Shown piece by piece: positions 25,701 through 38,667 of a stretch of DNA of 64,000 bases (its first letter is position 1; each line of letters begins with the position of its first letter). This DNA is from Globodera rostochiensis. Its lineage: Eukaryota > Nematoda > Chromadorea > Rhabditida > Heteroderidae. A program made the position numbers and the translations under genes. Location: the NCBI GenBank assembly GCA_018350325.1, contig JAEVLN010000035.1, forward strand, positions 88,007-152,006, in the 5' to 3' direction. The notes under the pieces are model-generated. The model was given only the letters and a program-made list of their open reading frames with translations, searched no databases and was not told the origin of the DNA.

Positions 25701-28096
25701 ATCACACCCGCCGTCAGATGATCGTCGAATGTTCTACGAATTTAAAGCCATATCTATAATACAAAAATATTTAATAAACAATTTTATTTTTTTTAATTTT
25801 CTTTATTTTTAACTTAGCGTAAAATAATCATAATTTGTGCATACTTAAATAATGCATAATCATTTTCCGTAATGAGTTTAATATTTAACTAAATTATTAG
25901 TTACTACACTTGATCGTCAATGTATGGTAATATACTTTTTGCTTTTTTATTTATTTTAGTTATTTAAAATGTAATAATCTTTATATTATTCGTGACAACT
26001 TTAAATTGAAGTTTTATTTTTTTATTAAATTGCAATGAGTATAAATACATTTTTAGTTTTAACTGTTGGATTGGAAAAAATAATAATCTAAATGTGCATT
26101 TATAACTCATAAATATAATTTTTTCAATAGCTTCTTTTAATTGTATTAATCTCAATTTCATTTATGTGTTTAATTATCATATAATCTGATTTGTATATTC
26201 ATTTAGCTTTTGCTTTGCGGCTCCTAATTTCACGGCATTTGGCAAATAAAATAGACATTATGCATTTGAATATTTTTAGCTACAAGAGTCTTTTCAGACT
26301 TATTGCATTTTTATAGCTTCAGTATAATTAAATTAAATTATAAATATAGGATAACTAAAAAAGCATTATCTGTTTCGATATTTATTTATGTTTTAAATTA
26401 AAGGCTCGGATATACTAAAAATCATTGTTCTATAAATAATATTGCAGCATCGTGACATTTTCATAAAACAGTAATTTTTTAAATATGTTTTTTAATATTT
26501 TATTTGTGTGTTATTTTATTTATGTTTGCAAAAATACGTTTTTATTTTTTATATTTGGCTTAAGAAACGTTAAGTTTCTATAAACTTTCTCACTCGATTT
26601 TTCTTTCTCCTCAAACTTATTCAAGTTAAATAGAGAAATGTTTTGTGTTTGAGGATTATTCTATTGGTACTCGACGTCGGTCAGAGGTAGGAAAAAAGAC
26701 ATTACGCAGTGTCCGCTTCATGAAAAGCTGTATTCCTTTTTTCGGCTGCATCCGTGCCATGATTTTAACAATTATTATCATTGAAAAAAAAAGTTGCTAA
26801 AAGCAACTTACTATTTAATCTGCCGTTTGAATTACTATTATTTTACAACAGCTTTATTTGTTTTTTAAAATATTTATGGTATATTTGATGTGTTTAGCTT
26901 TTTATCTGTAAAATTAAACCTGTTTCGTGCGTTCCGGTTCTTACCCATCATTTTGGAGGGGCCTTTATTCTATTTATTTTTAGCTAAATAACTATTTTTT
27001 AATTTGTTGTTTTTATATTTAAGTTATTGTTTTAGCGTTTAATAATGGTTAAATCGTTTACGATTTTTCCTGCTTTTGATTATTAAGAGATAAAAAATTA
27101 TATTTCATCAAGCATTGTCATCTCTAATGTATGAAACCTATTTAACTTGCTCATCCATTTAATGCATTTGTAAATTCTTATGGTTTATGATAATTTTTTT
27201 TCGCATTATTATAATTCACAGAAATTTATTTTTTATTATTGAAAAGATTAACTAATTTTTTTTTTTAAGATTAAAGTTAATCAGAGTAATTATTTGTACC
27301 TTTTATGAAACCTTTTTAACTTTTATTATGGAATCTTTTGGTCGCCAAATTTGCGTCAAGTAAAACTTCTGTTTATTTAATTTTCTAAAATACAATTTTT
27401 TCATTATATAAAATTTACCTAATGTTAATAAATTCAAAAAATTTTTATTGGTATCTGTTGCAACATATTAAATAAATAGCAGTTAACAAAATCGCAATAA
27501 TATATCCGAATCTAAGTTTATAAATTATTTGATTAAAACAAAAATTCTTTCAAATTTCAAACAAACCAATATTCTTAAATTAACACTAACCATAATTTAA
27601 TTTAGTTTCAAACAGCACAAGAGTTTGGATAATAAATTAAAAAATCATTTCACGTTTAATTGAAAGAAGAGCACCAAAACAAATTATTTTGCGGGAAAAA
27701 ATTAAATGATTTGTCAAATCCTTAAAAACCTGCATTAAATAAATGTTCTTTAAAAGTAGTTGGAAACAAATCTCGTGGAGGAGAAGGCATAAAAGTTAGA
27801 TTTAGTGGAACTACCATAAATGATATTAATAAAGAATATTAAAATGAAAAGAGAAAATATTAAAGAAGGATACTTTCAAAAAAAGCACAACAAAAAACAA
27901 AAACTAAAGCGTCTTCTTTAATAAAAGCCTTAAAATAATAAAATGATTAAAAAAAGTTGAAAGAATAAAAAATACTACAAAAAATGTAACTTAAACAAAA
28001 TAAATTATTAGATGATTTGCTATTGGACCGGAAAACAATTCAACTATAAACTTTAGAGGGGACTTAATTCTATATTGCTATATAGAAAACCCATAA
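22736..28096. other. Mostly T-rich DNA with weak islands
   Basis: At 22854-22990 a partial direct duplication, AATAG(A)TCCGT followed by CCGAT, occurs twice about 100 bp apart after T-rich tracts, like two exon starts. At 23623-23724 (minus) a 33-codon ATG frame begins MKRIGSAADDYSHNW. At 24542-24646 (plus) a 34-codon ATG frame contains RYADSQESSTLV. At 26630-26805 (plus) a basic-then-hydrophobic frame contains VGKKTLRSVRFMK. At 25620-25740 a GC island is open on both strands. None has splice support strong enough to call. Confidence 0.35.
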
Positions 28097-28240
28097 ATAA
28101 TAAACTTCCTATATTCCGCGCATGTTTTCACTGATTACGTCTGGGCTGAAGTACTAGCAGATCACCCGGCGGACATGGCGACCCGAAATAATGTCAATTT
28201 AGAAAAAAATTTAAACCTTATGTTTTCTAGATAAAATTTT
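28097..28240 (+). CDS. Exon-like frame upstream of the 28.3-kb gene
   Basis: The plus strand is open from 28097 to a TAA near 28240. The GC-rich part, 28121-28192, reads FTDYVWAEVLADHP and then ADMATRNN. If it ended at the GT at 28193 it would be in phase with the exon starting at 28300, but that donor (GTCAAT) is weak and no acceptor AG lies between 28097 and 28121. It may be the preceding exon with mis-set edges. No domain is recognised. Confidence 0.25.
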
Positions 28241-28299
28241 AAAATATACAAAAAAATAAACTGAATTAAACAAAATAGCTTAAATACAATTATTGTAAG

Positions 28300-28612
28300 C
28301 AACAAGACCAAGCGAGGATCTGGTTGGAAAGCAATGCATGGACGCCCGCACGAGCATTCGCTGCACAGGAGTTTGACGAGAGTGAGTTTTTTGCGTTCAA
28401 ATAAATAAATAAAATAATCAGAATCTGATGTAGACGAGGTCTTCTCTAATATAAAGTTTAGAGACGTGTCGCAAGGATTAGTATTTATAATAAACGTACA
28501 AAAAATTGTTAAAATTGTCCAAATTGTATCGGACCGCTGGGAAGCAAATAATTGTATGCGCATTTTTACCGGTTACCCGACCATAAATTCCCAAAGTTCA
28601 CGGGCCAGATAA
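28300..28612 (+). CDS. Two-exon gene fragment with a 40-bp intron
   Basis: Exon one, 28300-28381, follows TTGTAAG and reads RIWLESNAWTPARAFAAQEF, then DE. A GTGAGT donor starts at 28382, and a 40-bp intron ends at ATCAG (28421). Exon two runs from 28422 to a TAA at 28610-28612. The split codon (A + AA) gives lysine, and the frame continues SDVDEVFSNIKFRDVSQG through to the stop, with DRWEANNCMRIFTG near the end. The joined frame is open for about 90 codons, the donor is near-perfect, and intron length matches the others in this window. No family is recognised. The start lies upstream. A 133-codon frame on the opposite strand covers the same DNA and is judged the shadow. Confidence 0.48.
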
Positions 28613-30720
28613 CAAATAATTTGTCATATAAGAGCATAGTGATTTTTTTAAAATTTTATAATCTTTGCATAATAAAATAATATAAATAAAAATTAAAAAT
28701 ACTAAAATCTATAAGTTTGTAAGTGATAGAAAGTGTAATAAAATATTTAAATAACCGCAATATATTATTTATTACCGACATAAAATAATTTTACTGAAAA
28801 GCATTAAATGTATCTTAATTTATAATTCTCTAGAAATTCAATTTACGCAAACAAATTTAATTACATATTGATTGTTCTTAATAACGTTGCCCACTTTCAG
28901 ATAGTAATGACAAACTTTCATGATTGGAAATTGATTGTAATACGAAAAAATAAAAGAATAAATGTTGGGACAGAATCGTTATCATGACATCTCATGCGGA
29001 GCAAAATAATTATGATTATAACTTTAGATAATTAAATTGACTATATTTAAATTATGATAAGTAACTTTGCATTCAACTTGAATTTTATACGTTTGCGCCC
29101 AATAATGAAATACAATTTTAAAACATAAAATGCTGAAAAACCCCCCAACAAAAATCTTGGAATTATTATAAAAAAATTCCGCTGATCTTAAAATCATACA
29201 ATTAATCTTCTTCAAAAATATCCATTTATGAATAAAATTTTTATTGAATATTTAAAATAAAAAACTCATAAACAATATTGTACGATAATTTTACTTAATA
29301 TATTTAGAAATATAACAAAAAGAAATATTAAATTAAGTCAAATAAGTTCAAAAAACAATATAAAATTTGAAATAAATTCAAAAACATATAAATAAAGTAA
29401 GATATCAGTTTTAATGAAAAATGCGATAACTGAACTGACAATTATTAAAACAACAAGAAGGAATTTAAATGTAATTTACCAATATTTCATAAGCACAAGT
29501 CTCGGGTAATTTAAAATTTACAAATTTATCGGTTTTAGAGTGCAATTATAATAAGTTTCAAATATATAATTAACAGCTAAAAAATAAATTTGAAACCAAT
29601 GAGTGTTTTAGATTTGTTCCCAGTTCAATGTTTAAATAATGATTAGTGATTTAATAAAATAAAAGAAAGACTTAAAAATTGACAATTAAACTATATATAA
29701 CGACGAAAAACCTACCTAAACGAGAAATTAATATTAATTTTATAAAATATAAAAATCTTTAATTGTTAAACGAAGCACATAAATAGTACTACATTATGAG
29801 ATTTTAGTATAATACTAGCTTATACAATAATTTATTTATGGTAACATTTACGCAAAAAATTACCAAAGTAATAGATAGTGGTTAACTTTTATGATAATTC
29901 GAGAGCACCTACGCTCATGGCTGAGCTCAGCGTTTGTATCTTGTGGTGAATGCATTTTAACATAAATAGGAAACTTCTAATAAAATTATATTACAAAACT
30001 TAAGGTATAAAACAACAAATTTAAATTATAATAATAGACTATCATTAACATGAGCAAATTTAATTTTTGCATTGCAATTACTGTATGTTTATATTGTTTG
30101 GTTGAAATAAAATTTATTGATTCAATTTTTTATTTGTTTTATTTAATATAAACGCAAATCTTATTGGGCTTTAACTCCAGCTTGGTATTTTATATGATAA
30201 GATGGGCCACATCGCTTGACACTTAAACCAAATTCATTGCAATTTAATTTTTAACGAGTTACAAAATGGTTTCAACAATTTTTTAGAGAATATTTTTTAA
30301 TTATTTGATTTGCAGTATTATATTTACTTATTGTTATTTTGAAAAACATAACAATAAAAGTGCGCATCTTATCTAACGAATGTACATTTATTTTTAGTTT
30401 GGTGCTACAAATTTGAAAATGAGAAATCAATTAAAGCCTGTAGTCTTTTTCAAATTTAAGATACATATAATTTTAATTGGCAATCACTATTAAGGAGTTT
30501 TATAAATTTAAAGAACATTAATCCCTTATGGAAATGAATACTTTCTTTTATTAGAGTGAAAGATTTAAGTTTTGGTTTATCCCTTTCAGTTTAGTAATTT
30601 TATTTTTTTGGCTGAATTAGAGCGTTTGAGTGGTTAAATCCGGTAGCATTTATACAAATACATAAGTAAACCAATTTATATAAAAATCATAAACTATTAT
30701 TAAATCTACATTATAAATTG
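28613..30720. other. AT-rich DNA, nothing supported
   Basis: A-rich to about 30080, then T-rich. One small island at 29895-29955 holds a 24-codon plus-strand ATG frame (MIIREHLRSWLSS). No splice or domain evidence. Confidence 0.45.
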
Positions 30721-30935
30721 AGTCAAAAATTCAAAATTTTTTCCGGCGGCGCCTGTCGGCACCGCCGGGCATCCTCCACTCTCATATAAACTTTTTTCAA
30801 TTTTCTGAAATTTCGAAGCAAAATTCGTAATTTTGCCAAAATTTTGGTGAAATTTCTTAACCAAATCTAAAAATTTTTACCGACGGCGCCTGTCGGCACC
30901 GTTGGGCTCTCCTCCCCAAAAATTAAATCGTTGGG
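30721..30935 (+). repeat. Hairpin-bearing repeat, two tandem copies
   Basis: GAGTCAAAAATTCAAAA leads into a palindrome at 30743-30768, arms CCGGCGGCGCC and GGCACCGCCGG around TGTC. A second, mutated palindrome lies at 30880-30905 after AAATTTCTTAACCAAA. Both the lead-in and the palindrome recur in the element at 46777-47944 (47398-47443). Confidence 0.8.
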
Positions 30936-31422
30936 GTGCGTATTTGTCATATGAAAAGCCTTTCTCTTAGTTCAGATGTCATTATTTGAATTTACATGCT
31001 TCTCTTTAATTTCAATTTGGATTACATTCATTAAAAATGTTACCTTAAGTTTGATAAATCTTCATATAACTTTTGAATGATATTTTTGTTTGTATCATCG
31101 TCCAAATTTTAGCCCAATCTTTATGTTTTTGACCAGACCATTCCTCACAGATGGACATAAGTTGTATTAAAAATGTTCCAGGTAAAAATTTTTATAAATT
31201 TATAAAATTTCAAATATTTTCGATCGCCATCAGCAATAAATTGCTTATAAATTAAAAATCAAATGAGTTTTATCAAATGGAATTATGCCATTTTTCGTTT
31301 GTACATACTCAGTCTAAATGCATTTTAATAATTTATTTGATAGTTTGTTTTTTTACATTTTTTTATTATTAAATCAATTTTATTTGTCATGATTGCTTTT
31401 GTTTTTATTTTTGTTTCTTTAT
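30936..31422. other. T-rich spacer
   Basis: No GC island, splice-supported frame or repeat is visible. Confidence 0.5.
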
Positions 31423-31608
31423 TCATATATTTGAACTTTTAATATGCTTTTTTAAATTCATTTTCACGATGTTTATTATTTTTTGATCGGTGAAAATTGA
31501 TCCGTTCGGTACATAAAACATTCCGAAATGTAGACTGTTCTGCACTTCCCGGACCACTTGCGAAAGCGCTGTTTGCACAGCCACAAAGCTCGCAATGACT
31601 ATATGCAC
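31423..31608 (-). CDS. Exon-like frame, possible membrane-protein exon
   Basis: The minus strand is open from about 31608 to 31423. The GC-rich part (31605-31480) reads VIASFVAVQTALSQVVREVQ and later FGMFYVPNGSIFTD, with a clear rise in third-position G+C compared with the flanks. TATAG at 31598-31594 could be the acceptor, and GTGAAA near 31469 a weak donor. The first part is moderately hydrophobic, followed by a polar segment, as in a membrane-protein exon. The family is not recognised. Codons beyond the island are AT-rich and probably intronic. Confidence 0.33.
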   Translation of the reverse strand: MHIVIASFVAVQTALSQVVREVQNSLHFGMFYVPNGSIFTDQKIINIVKMNLKKHIKSSNI

Positions 31609-33376
31609 AGTTGCAGATTCTTTTTTAAATTTAAATTTAACTTTTTAACACATGTTTTTTTTCTTGTTATTCATAATCGTATTAATTTGAATTTTATAAA
31701 AAAATAATAAAAGTTAGTTTCGTTAAAATTTATTTGAACAATTTCTTGTTCGTATTTTCTTAATGGTTTCATTTGATACATATGATTAGAATCTTCCTTT
31801 TATTTTATTTGTCATTTTCACTACATAGAATTCATTTTGAAATTTTTAAAGATTAATTTTTATATAAAGACTCTGTAGCCGATAATCGACCTTAAACCAA
31901 TTTACGATGTATTGTATCTCACACTCTGGCAATGTTAAATTTTACTAAATGTTTAAATTATTGTATTAAAATTTTGTGTAATTTTGGAAAAAAAAACAAC
32001 TTCCTTTCACTCAAAAAAACTAAAACAAATCCCAACTTTTTTTTGCGGGATATAATCAGAATTTGACTGCAATATTCATATTTGAAAAAGAAACAGCGAA
32101 AATAAGCAAAAGCAAGGAATTCAAAAATCATACAATGTAGAAATTAATAGAAAACAATATTTTGTAGCAATAAAATTATATTTTGACGGGCCAGATTACA
32201 TTAAAAAGGAACGTAAATTTAAAAAAACCTTGATTGAAAACAAAACTTAATGATAATAAAACTTAATTGCTAGTTAATAACAACAGTCAATGTTCTGCTC
32301 TGTCCAATTCCAAACATATACCTTCTTGATAAAGTCAAATAAATGTATCAACCCGGATATTTTAGTTCAAAAGCAATTAGAAAATGCAAAAATCAAATTA
32401 AAAAAAACTAAATTTTTGAATAAAGATTCAAAAAAATTAACAAGGTTATCCATCTCGACACAGGTTCTATATGGCAGTCGTTCGTTATGCCGTAAAGATG
32501 GTGACCTACGATTTTTAGATATGTTGGCGAAAGAGTAATTCTTACATTAAGATCAAAAACAAAAATAATCCCTACAAGATAAGAAAAGGTTTATTGACTT
32601 TCAAAAAAAAATTTCAACATTATTAAATACCGACCACAGGTATTAACTAAGACGAAAATTTTCGCGTTTTATGCAAATTTAATGAAATCGCATAAAAAGC
32701 TTAAATTACGGAGGATAAATTTTAAATTTTAAATAACTTTAATTTAGGCAAGACTTTTGCAAAGTATAAAGCAGTTTCACAGGCAGCTAGCTTTTGGAGA
32801 AAGTGGTGTGCAAGACATTGGGAAATTAATTTGTAACAAAAATTCAATATTTAAAATTTCATAAAATAAATTTAAATAAATTTATTATAAACAGAACAGA
32901 ATCAGAAATCCGAATTCAGGCAAAATTAAAAAAAAAAGATAAAATGATTAGTTTCAATTTAAAAAACTTGATGCATGTCATTTATAATTTAAAATTATGG
33001 CCAGTATAGTAGATAAAATTAATAATAAATTTAATTTTAGAACAATAAATATTAATTCTTCAATCATTTTGAAAATTAGTTTCAGTTTTAAGATCTTACA
33101 GACAAATTTATTCAACAATTAGCCTGCATTATTTAATAAATAAATAATAAAAATTTAATCATTAATAATAAGAAAAATAATTAAAATGAATAAATACTCG
33201 AAGAGCATGATTGCTGGCATATTGTGAAATCAATGCACCGTAAAAAATGTGGACAAAATTGAATGAAAAAAACAAATATAATTAATATATTAAATGGCTG
33301 CCCAAATAAAATTTGGTGTACTACTGTAAATATTATATTTATAAACTAATTTATACAAAAATAGGTATCATCTATG
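31609..33376. other. AT-rich DNA, nothing supported
   Basis: The plus strand switches from T-rich to A-rich near 31985. An 82-codon plus-strand frame at 32290-32538 has a lysine-rich middle and is not distinguishable from chance, although its last third (32455-32538) is GC-richer and reads STQVLYGSRSLCRKDGD. Confidence 0.4.
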
Positions 33377-33625
33377 TGAATAAGAAAACCAAAGGCAAGG
33401 CTCAAGGAGCCTCGGTCCCAATATATGCGCATATGTGTCGAGAAAAGTACGCGCAGATCCGTTGTTTCCCCAATAAAAATTTCATTTTATTTAATTTTGT
33501 AATATTTTATTCTATTTTCAGAACGCACAAATGCAAAAGTCGGTTATTGGCGGCGGACAATAGACTCAAATGCCGATTACTGGAAATGGACAGACGGTGT
33601 GGTTGTCAATATTTTTGGGAGTTAA
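33377..33625 (+). CDS. C-type-lectin-like exon pair (tentative)
   Basis: After TATTTTCAG at 33513-33521 the plus strand reads VGYWRRTIDSNADYWKWTDG and then VVVN before a TAA at 33623. The spacing of W, and YWKWTDG followed by a valine-rich V-V-N, resembles the WxWxDG...VxYxNW core of C-type lectin domains. A preceding open segment (33377-33446, ending RICVEK) could join through a 75-bp intron (GTACGC at 33447 to CAG at 33521) in the correct phase. The lectin calcium-site motifs and closing cysteines are not present before the stop, so this is partial, misread, or only superficially similar. Confidence 0.25.
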
Positions 33626-34797
33626 AGTCTGTAAACAAAGAAATTTGATGATTAAACAAAATAAAATAAAATTAAATAGATTATTAAAATAAAAATGTCA
33701 TAATGTAATAAGCGTATATTTATGCTTTAAATGAAAAGAAGCCATGAGATTAAATATAAAATAAAATTGTAATTCTGAATTTAATAATTTAACAAAATAT
33801 TAAAATACAATTTTTACAAACTTAATACTTTTAAAATGTCAACAATTATTTAGACATTTTATTAAATATGTAAACAGAAATATGCTCTTTAAATAGCTGC
33901 TACATGGAGTGCAAGGGCTGTAATAATGATATTATATAAACTATTCAAAAAAACTAAAGTTATTATGGGAACTGTATAAATAATTTTCGTCAATAAAAAT
34001 GCTCACTTTATTTGACCAAGAAATAAATTCTTCAATTAAAATGAATATAAATCATTTATAATTTGAAAAATTATAAATGGATTAAAATTCAAAGAAAAAA
34101 TGCAATCAAAAAATGAAGATTTTAATTATAAATTAAAAAAAAAGCTAATTAAACACAGCAATTCTGGTTTAATGGTTAAATTTTAACAGAATCTCTTTTA
34201 CACCTACAAGAAAGTAATTTGTTCATGAAAATTAGCTATTTATCAAATATATGCAGCACTGCATCTTGGCCCTTTTGTCATTTAAATTTATTTAGCTGTT
34301 TTGAGAATGGGAAATGATAAACAGCAATAATAAAATTAAAAAAATAATGGGCTTTGGGCGGATATAAACCATACGGCGATGAAGAGAACGAATTTTATTT
34401 TTTTTTGCAAAGACTGAAATTGAACGGAAGTTTGTAGATTTAAAAAAATAGAAAATGGTTTATAAAAATAGATGTCCAAAAACTCTTAAACTTCTTTCTA
34501 CTTCTGCTATTTGAAGTTTTTAAAGTTTGTTTTATCAGAGAATATCTTTGCATTATTAAAAGAAAAAAAAATTACAGTCAATGTTTTAAACGCAAAAGAG
34601 TTTTCTCGTAAAAACAATTTAATTTTATAAAAAAAGCAATTCTGATCAAAAAAATAAACGGTAAAAAGTAAATAGATTAAAAGCTTTTGCAGAAGTTACT
34701 AAAGCATTAATCAAGGCTGTAGAAAAGTTTGATACAAAGATAAACAGTAATCGTAACTAAAAAACATTATGATAATTTAGCATTAACGGTTAAATAG

Positions 34798-35103
34798 TGC
34801 TGTTATACAAGATTTGCTTTGTCCAATGGTTCAAAAAGCGTTGTACAAATTGAGTCAAAATGAACAGATAGTTAACATTGGGTTGTGGCTTTGCCGCAAA
34901 CGGTAAGTTTTTTTAGATCCGGTAGGTTATTTGGACAAACCCGAATTTTTTCCTTTAATTTATCAATTGCTTTCAGCCAAATTTTTGATTTAAACACTAA
35001 TCAAATAATTGCCATTGTGTGTCAAAAAAGCAACATACAAGAAAAAAAATGCTCTTCAAAATTAGCAAAAAAAATAAAACTTAATTGTAAACAATACGGA
35101 TAA
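34798..35103 (+). CDS. Two-exon gene fragment with a 74-bp intron
   Basis: Exon one, 34798-34902, follows an AG and reads QDLLCPMVQKALYKLSQNEQ then IVNIGLWLCRK, an alternation of hydrophobic and polar residues typical of stacked helices. It ends at ACG with a perfect GTAAGT donor (34903). The intron ends TTGCTTTCAG at 34976. Exon two restores the split codon CG+C and reads QIFDLNTNQIIAIVCQKSN, open to a TAA at 35101. The frame is uninterrupted for about 75 codons and both splice sites are near-consensus, one of the best gene structures in the window. The helical pattern would suit a HEAT/ARM-type protein, but that is inference. The lysine-rich tail may be intron read-through. Confidence 0.5.
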
Positions 35104-35777
35104 AATAAAAATTTGTTTTTCAGTCGAGGATATCCATTTAAAATTTGGAAGCGACAGCTAAAAATAAAAACATAAACAGATTTAAAAAAAAATGAAAAAA
35201 ATTTTATATGTATTAAATCGGCCTTCAGAAAATGTAAAACTAAAAACAAAACAATTTAAATGTTATAACAATTTTTTGAATCGTCATTAATGCAAATCTG
35301 CCAAACAAATAATTATATTATTTTGTTATTTAAATAACCAGTTATGCTTCAATAACAAAAGACAATAAAAAACTTGTAAAAGCAAATTGTTGTCACAATT
35401 AAATTACTTTTACTATATGATATGAATTTGTAAAGTTATTGAAATAATTTCAGTTATTTAATCGAGTCAAATAAGTAACTGAAAATCAATTCTTAATTTG
35501 GATTTAAAAATAAATTTAATTTTATGCAAATTCGACTTTAAGGGTGGTTAATATAAGTGTTCGGCACAATAAAATTTATCGCGGTAAAAACCGGTAAAAT
35601 TTATGGCAACTTTGATAAAACTGTAAAACTGATAAATATTAATAATTATTAAAATTTATAAAAATACTGTCACCATGAGACCAAAAAAAATTCAAACATA
35701 AGCTAAAATGCTTAAAACAAAGTTATTAAAAACGATCCGACTTAGCATGTTAAAAATTTATATACAATTTAAAATAA
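35104..35777. other. A-rich spacer
   Basis: No island, repeat or supported frame is visible. Confidence 0.5.
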
Positions 35778-35966
35778 ATAGAATTCGTCTTGGATACATG
35801 GATGCATCAAAAACGTTTCCAGCAAATCGTTATTCAGAGTCATTCTCATCTTGTTTGGACTTATGGCCCACAGTTTAACGCAGAGTCTGTCATTGTAAAC
35901 AACAGCGGTAGACATGACCACAAACATTATGCGCGTATAAATAAATGGCTGGGGAATAATTACTAA
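35778..35966 (+). CDS. Open frame of 62 codons in a GC island, unidentified
   Basis: The frame runs from 35778 to a TAA at 35964. The surrounding 180 bp is markedly GC-richer than the neighbourhood. It reads FVLDTWMHQKRFQQIVIQSH, then VWTYGPQFNAESVIV and GRHDHKHYARINKW, a balanced, soluble-protein-like composition with several histidines and aromatics. TAG at 35778-35780 could end an intron. All three plus-strand frames are fairly open, but this one is the longest. No family is recognised. Confidence 0.3.
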   Translation: MEFVLDTWMHQKRFQQIVIQSHSHLVWTYGPQFNAESVIVNNSGRHDHKHYARINKWLGNNY

Positions 35967-38667
35967 ACACTGGATTAAAGCAAATTATTTGTTCAAATAA
36001 ATGCAGGGAAAAACATAATTTATAAATAAAATATAATTATTTATAAATATTATTTTGTGATCAAATTATAAATGAAATGAACAAAATCTCCATTATCAAC
36101 TGAGACTAAATAAAGGAATTGAACCCATAAAAATAAACTTAAGCTTGCGGACATGATTATAAAACAGGAAAAGGTTTGTATAATGTAATAATTATAGATA
36201 AATATCTAAATAAGAATTAAAACAAAGCTATTTGAAAACTCCTTGGATAGTGCAAAAATCATTCTAAATAATTTTGTCATTTATATTTTCTTCATAAATA
36301 TCAGATTGGAAGAAAGGATAAAGCGTAATTGTTAATGTTCATAAACTCGAGAAAATGAAATTTTTTAATTATACACTAATAAAACAACTAAAAATAATTC
36401 AAATTTTAATCTTCTATCTAATCAATAAGTTGAATGTTTTAATTAATTAGAGTTAAAAGCAAAAAATTCATACATTTATCTGTTTCTATTTTTATATATT
36501 CTAACAAGTGATTACAACGAAATTAAATATACTAATAAAAACAATTAAATAAATCAAGTAAATAATTATATATTCAAAGAATCATAATTTATTCATAAAC
36601 AAAACAAAGATTAATTAGTCAAAACAACGTTTGCTTAGCAACAGTTAAACTAAATTAAACTGTTTTTTGACATTATTACTAAAAATTGTTTTATTATAAT
36701 TACGTTCTATCGCTTACCTTAAAACTAACATATTTATTCTGATTATTAAATAAATAATTGCAATTAATAAGCACTTAAAAATAGCTAAATATGATTAAAG
36801 CTATCAAATGGAGGAAAATAACATTTGTTTTTATTTTGTAAAATAGTTAAACATTCAATAAAATTTAAGTAATTAAATTATGGAAATTCGATAAAAAATA
36901 TAAAAAACAAGATAATGGCACTTTACTTTTTTTATGTGTTTGTACACTAATTACGCAATACTGCACCTGTTTGCGGCGCAACACCAATACTACTTTAGAA
37001 TCCAAAAAAGTTTGAATAAATATTCAAACCTTTTACATTTCTAGAAAATGTGAGTATTTCTCAGAATTGCAATTTTTTAATGTTAACGCATACTTATAAA
37101 ATTCAGAACTAAAAAAAAGTTTAATTTTTGACCAATGCTTCGACTACCATACTATAAATAAAATAATGTTTACCAAACTTGATAGTAATAAATATCACAT
37201 TAATTAATCATAATAATGAATCAGCATGTTCTAATTTAATCGCGATATGCGATCAACAAATTCAAATAAAAAATACTGCAGCGAAAGCAATAACCGAGAA
37301 AAAAGGTCAACTGGTTTTTTAAAAATTTACACCACATTAAACAGAAAAAAATAAAATTATTGTTTTAAAATTTTTAATTCAGAAATAATGCTAAATAATA
37401 AAATATAAAATACTATCAAAAACGACAATAATTTTGTTATAGAAAATTTTCATACAAACTATTTTAAGAATATGAGTTGTAAACCAAATTATAAACAAAT
37501 AATTTATTAATCATAAAAAATTTAATAAAAAATAACTCAGATGAAATAATAATTTAAAGTAAAAAAATAATTGATATATTTGTTTCATAATCTTTGTAAA
37601 TGGCAATTTCTTCAAAAAAGTTGGAAATTTTAGTTAGATTCATTTAGTATATAAAAATTCTTTAAATTAACATTTCAGTTATTTGTTTTCGACCAAAACA
37701 TAATTAATTAAGCATTAGTCTTAAATATAAATATAATAATAAATGAGTATAAAATTTGCATTTGATTAGTTATTTGGCACTCTATCTAAATAATTCAAAA
37801 ACGTAGATATTAAAATTCAAAAAATTATCATATTATTATTTTAAAAAGTTTATAAGAGAAATGAAAGCGTTGTTAGGAGAGTTCAATTGGGCGGGAGGGT
37901 CGCGGAAGAACTTAAATTCGGCCAAAGCGTCGGCTATGGAGCACAGAATTAAAAATTGTAAAAAGACATCTTAGTTTTAGCAATTTTAGTCTTAAGAAAT
38001 CTCAGGATTATTTTCTGTAGATGCCAAAAGAATTTGAGTAAAATATGTTAAAATTAAAAAAATTAAGAAAATTGCGAATAATGATTAAATACTTATTGAA
38101 TATGTATTTAAAGTTGGGCATTGACAGCTTAGAAACATTTCATACATATTACATATTTTATTATATTCGCGTATCAAAATGAATTTTAGCTGTAATTACA
38201 TCAATTTAAAACACCATCGGTCATCCATCATAAAAACAAAGAGATTTGTTAGAAAAATAATACCCATCAGCTTCATTATCTAAACGACCAACCACAAACG
38301 TGGAAGAACAAATAATAATTAGTCAAAATCTACAAAAAAAGCAGAAAAACAAATAAATTAATATTGTAATTGGTTACGGCAAACTCAACTATAAATTTAA
38401 AATAATAATAGCAAATAAATTAACATTTTTATTAATACGGTGTTTTGAGTACGTTCTACACCTAAGACCCGTAAAAAACATTTTTTAAAAGGTAAAAATA
38501 TACTAAATGTAATATTAATAAGCAAATAGTCTCAATATAAGGACTAACCTAAAAAAGTAATATTAAAATCATATAAAAAAAATCTCGTCCTCAAGGTAAG
38601 ATGGGCTTCTTTTGCCAAACGGATTAAAAGCATTGAAAAACAAATAAGCATATAAATATGCCTATCA
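35967..38667. other. A-rich DNA with one small island
   Basis: The only notable island is 37861-37974 (plus), a 37-codon ATG frame reading MKALLGEFNWAGGSRKNLNS with G- and C-ending codons. It is unidentified. The rest is A-rich with no repeat or supported frame. Confidence 0.35.

Noticed and set aside
28162..28563. 133-codon minus-strand frame
   Set aside because: It is the antisense of a better supported two-exon plus-strand structure, and its C-terminal half is AT-rich and hydrophobic as expected of translated background.
36113..36125. B-box match GGTTCAATTCC on the minus strand
   Set aside because: No T-stem pairing, no A box at a suitable distance and no acceptor stem, so not a tRNA gene.
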